From the NCBI GenBank assembly GCA_017651065.1, contig JAGCDP010000041.1, positions 1-43,005 on the forward strand: a stretch of 43,005 bases of DNA. Reading direction: 5' to 3'. Positions within the stretch are counted from its first letter, which is position 1, and every line of letters begins with the position of its first letter. A program made the translations under genes and the position numbers. The stretch comes from Treponema sp. GTDB lineage: Bacteria; Spirochaetota; Spirochaetia; Treponematales; Treponemataceae. Below the pieces are notes generated by a model. It did not search any database. It was not told where the DNA came from and worked only from the letters and a program-made list of their open reading frames with translations. Positions 40,797-43,005 of the stretch are shown one piece after another.

Positions 40797-41764
40797 TAAA
40801 CTTCTCCTCCAAAAACATAAAACTCTTCCTGTGAACAGGCGGTTCCTTCTATAAGTTCGGGCTCTACAATTTCTATTGTGATTTGTTTGCCAGAAGCAAT
40901 AAGTCTTTTGTCCAGAATATCTGCAAGCTTTGAAACATCAACACCTTGGCCGCTCATTTTAATATTACTGCATAAGCCCTTTTCATATTCCAGGCTGAAC
41001 AGATATTTATGATTATTTCCAAGCCAGTTGCATTCAAGATTCAAAAGTTTAAGCGAACTTGTTTCGTCTACAAAAAATCCAAGTGAACCTTTTGCAAGCG
41101 CTCCCATATTTGAAACAATTTCATAAGGAAGCATCTGCCATGTATTTTTTATACTGTTTATTTTATTTAATAAATTATATTCGTTGTTTTGTGATTTTTG
41201 ATTGTCTTCTGCCGGATCTTCACCACCAAGCTCCTGCAAAAGAGAAAGCAATTCTTCTTCCGAAAAATCAATTCCTTTTTTTGCAAGAATTGCAATAAGC
41301 TCTGCGGCACGTTTTTCTTTACCTTTGAATTTAACAGAAAGATTATAGATTTTAGAAAGCAGCGAAGAATCCATTTTCATGCCAAGTTGCTTTAACTGCT
41401 GCATTAAATGATAAGAAAGGTCATCTGCATTAAGGCCAAGACTCTGGAGCATAGCCGCAAGCTGCTCTGTTTGTACCGCTTCCATTGTAAAAAAAGCATT
41501 CTGTGCAACTTCGCCGCTTTCGTTCATTGGAAAAAGCAGCACCTGACCATTTTGTGTAGAAATTGTTGCCTTAAAAGAAGTTCCAGGCGTCAAAGGAGTT
41601 CTGGAATTTATATTTATTCTGGCCCCGGCAACCGAGCCTTCATATTTTCCGCCACCCCTGTCAGAAATAATACGGACGAGTACCTGACTTCCATCTTTTA
41701 AAGGATGGCGCGAAATACTCGTCCGTGAAAGTTGATTTGTATGTACTACAAATCCAGTATTCAA
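40796..41764 (-). CDS. FliK-like / unknown protein of the trmD-rplS operon
   Basis: The 322-residue protein has an N-terminal beta-rich segment (VLVRIISDRGGGKYEGSVAGARI and LTPGTSFKATI), a helical middle with MLQSLGLNADD and an acidic Gln/Asn linker, and a C-terminal part with LFSLEYEKGLCSNIKMSGQGV and LDKRLIASGKQITIEIVEPE. The last region loosely recalls the core domain of FliK, the flagellar hook-length protein, and an FlhB-like gene follows directly, but this is a weak call. There is no ATG near the N-terminus: translation must begin at TTG 41764, immediately after the rplS stop, with GAGG 8 nt upstream. Function uncertain. Confidence 0.7.
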   Translation of the reverse strand: MNTGFVVHTNQLSRTSISRHPLKDGSQVLVRIISDRGGGKYEGSVAGARININSRTPLTPGTSFKATISTQNGQVLLFPMNESGEVAQNAFFTMEAVQTEQLAAMLQSLGLNADDLSYHLMQQLKQLGMKMDSSLLSKIYNLSVKFKGKEKRAAELIAILAKKGIDFSEEELLSLLQELGGEDPAEDNQKSQNNEYNLLNKINSIKNTWQMLPYEIVSNMGALAKGSLGFFVDETSSLKLLNLECNWLGNNHKYLFSLEYEKGLCSNIKMSGQGVDVSKLADILDKRLIASGKQITIEIVEPELIEGTACSQEEFYVFGGEV

Positions 41765-42229
41765 TTATGCCTCTGTTTCTGGTGTTTCTGGAGCTTCAGC
41801 AGGAGCGGCATTTGCAGCAGCTTCTTTTGCCTTAGCAGCTTCGGCAGCACGAGCGTTACGTTCCTGCATAGCAGCTGTAACCTTTGCACCAACCAAAGTC
41901 TTAACCTTAGCATCCTTACCAATCTTGTCACGCAAGTAGTAAAGCTTTGCACGGCGTACTTTACCAGGGCGTACTACTTCAACCTTCTGAATACGAGGGC
42001 TGTTATATGGGAATACACGTTCTACACCTACACCGTAAGAAATCTTGCGTACAGTAAATGTCTTGCGTGCACCTTCGTTCTTCTTGCAAAGAACAACACC
42101 TTCATAAACCTGAATACGTTCTGTTTTACCTTCAATAATCTTGAAGAATACTTTTACAGTATCTCCAACATTGAAGTCCTGAGCACCAGGTCTTTTCTGT
42201 GTTTCTTCAATAGTCTTAATAAGATCCAT
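41765..42229 (-). CDS. rplS: 50S ribosomal protein L19 with an Ala/Pro/Glu-rich C-terminal tail
   Basis: Ribosomal protein at the 30S-50S interface. Residues 1-115 are clear L19: [45 protein letters not shown] and [15 protein letters not shown]. About 40 extra residues ([20 protein letters not shown]) make it longer than the usual 115. The AGGAG site lies inside the last codons of trmD, 2 bp upstream. Tail composition suggests a flexible, lineage-specific extension. Confidence 0.96.
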   Translation of the reverse strand: MDLIKTIEETQKRPGAQDFNVGDTVKVFFKIIEGKTERIQVYEGVVLCKKNEGARKTFTVRKISYGVGVERVFPYNSPRIQKVEVVRPGKVRRAKLYYLRDKIGKDAKVKTLVGAKVTAAMQERNARAAEAAKAKEAAANAAPAEAPETPETEA

Positions 42230-42231
42230 TT

Positions 42232-42966
42232 TTAATCTCCTGACGTTATATCCTCAATCATCTTTTCGGCATCTTTAGAAAGCAGGCCTTGTATTCTTGC
42301 AGTTGCGATCATATCTGGTCTATTTGCAAGAGTTTTTTCCAGCCGCTTTTTAAGCCGCCACTTCTTTATTTCGCCGTGGTTACCACTCAAAAGAACAGGA
42401 GGAACTTTCATTCCACGCCATTCTTCCGGATGTGTGTACTGCGGGTACTCCAGAAGTCCGTCACAATAACTTTCTTCTTCAAGTGATTCATGTGAAATAA
42501 CTCCATCTACCAGACGGTAAACTGTGTCAATCACAACTGTTGCTGCAACTTCTCCCGAAGACATTACATAGTCGCCGATCGAAAGCTCCAGGTCAACATA
42601 AGAATCAATAATCCGCTGGTCAATACCTTCGTATCTTCCGCAGATAAAAACAAGTTCGTCCTTATGACTTAAATCTTGTGCTACTTTCTGAGTGAGCTGC
42701 TTTCCGCTTGGAGTAACGTAAATAACATACTTCTTACGGGCATTTACACTATCAAGTGCTTTTCCAAGGGGCTCAGGCATCATTAATTGTCCTGCTCCAC
42801 CTCCGTACGTTCCGTCATCACAGGTATGGTGCTTATCAGTCGCAAAATCTCTGATGTTCACCAGATCGTATGCAATAATTTCCTTTTCTACCGCTTTGGC
42901 CATGATTGAGTTTTCAAAAAAAGCCTTAACGATATCTGGAAATAAGGTCAGCACAGTAAATTTCAT
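42232..42966 (-). CDS. trmD: tRNA (guanine-37-N1)-methyltransferase
   Basis: Methylates G37 next to the anticodon, preventing frameshifting. The 244-residue protein has [13 protein letters not shown] at the start, the knotted SPOUT core [24 protein letters not shown] (usually GDYVLSGGE, so one Gly is Ser here) and [23 protein letters not shown]. Length is normal. The ATG overlaps the stop of the upstream frame as ATGA. Confidence 0.96.
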   Translation of the reverse strand: MKFTVLTLFPDIVKAFFENSIMAKAVEKEIIAYDLVNIRDFATDKHHTCDDGTYGGGAGQLMMPEPLGKALDSVNARKKYVIYVTPSGKQLTQKVAQDLSHKDELVFICGRYEGIDQRIIDSYVDLELSIGDYVMSSGEVAATVVIDTVYRLVDGVISHESLEEESYCDGLLEYPQYTHPEEWRGMKVPPVLLSGNHGEIKKWRLKKRLEKTLANRPDMIATARIQGLLSKDAEKMIEDITSGD

Positions 42967-43005
42967 GGAATTACTCCAGAATCCAGAGGTGCATTAATTG
43001 CACCG
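42963..43005 (-). CDS. 3' end of an upstream gene, possibly rimM (runs off the right edge)
   Basis: An open frame enters from the right edge, reads [12 protein letters not shown] and stops at TGA overlapping the trmD start (ATGA). The overlap shows it is co-translated with trmD. In most bacteria the gene before trmD is the ribosome maturation factor rimM, so that is the likely identity, but 14 codons cannot prove it. Confidence 0.5.
   Translation of the reverse strand, partial: GAINAPLDSGVIP

Overview
The window looks like chromosomal DNA of a spirochaete, most probably a host-associated Treponema. I infer this from gene content rather than any search. The signs are many lipoproteins with relaxed lipoboxes, fibronectin-type-III lipoproteins, an Rpn-type PD-(D/E)XK nuclease ending in a GMQEG tail, a free FlhB C-terminal homologue inside a trmD-rplS operon, and moderate A+T-rich composition. 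No tRNA, rRNA, CRISPR array or prophage was seen.

Layout. 1-4466: argG (cut by the window edge), a lipid/diacylglycerol kinase, uridine phosphorylase and a membrane chemoreceptor. 4474-8850: a 7TM SpoIIE-type phosphatase behind an aconitase-family hydratase. 8851-10913: a small accessory patch (decayed secreted-protein remnant, Rpn nuclease, A+T-rich SH3-like exported protein). 10914-13757: a membrane S41 peptidase divergent from NADP-type isocitrate dehydrogenase. 13741-20879: a four-gene surface operon (two large FN3 lipoproteins, a small lipoprotein, a beta-barrel). 20963-25037: a three-gene sensory system (membrane-anchored sugar-binding protein, LytS/YesM-type kinase, YesN-type AraC regulator), convergent with 25085-29724, a galactofuranose/ribose-type ABC transporter whose own binding protein is a relative of the sensory one. 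29893-31047: murI and a zinc-ribbon protein. 31088-34099: a pentapeptide-like protein, a metallo-beta-lactamase-fold protein and a membrane HExxH metallopeptidase. 34162-39456: an unknown gene, ilvN, a fused aspartokinase-homoserine dehydrogenase, EF-P and its arginine rhamnosyltransferase EarP. 39463-43005: a tightly overlapped operon (possible rimM tail, trmD, rplS, FliK-like protein, FlhB-like protein, yraN, two small proteins).

Three things stand out. First, three families of short dispersed palindromic repeats are scattered through 6.6-39.3 kb, and most copies lie inside genes, in frame: murI, the zinc-ribbon gene, earP (two places), the unknown gene at 34162 and the beta-barrel gene at 13741. 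This resembles the Rickettsia palindromic elements. In two cases the insertion appears to have carried the reading frame past its native end into the neighbouring gene. Second, many operon-leading genes have a good sigma-70 promoter whose -10 box ends only 6-12 nt before the ATG, with no usable Shine-Dalgarno, suggesting leaderless or nearly leaderless mRNAs, while internal operon genes have clear Shine-Dalgarno sites. Third, EF-P carries Arg at position 32 and lies beside earP, so EF-P arginine rhamnosylation is predicted here, made by an EarP enzyme that itself carries repeat-encoded inserts.
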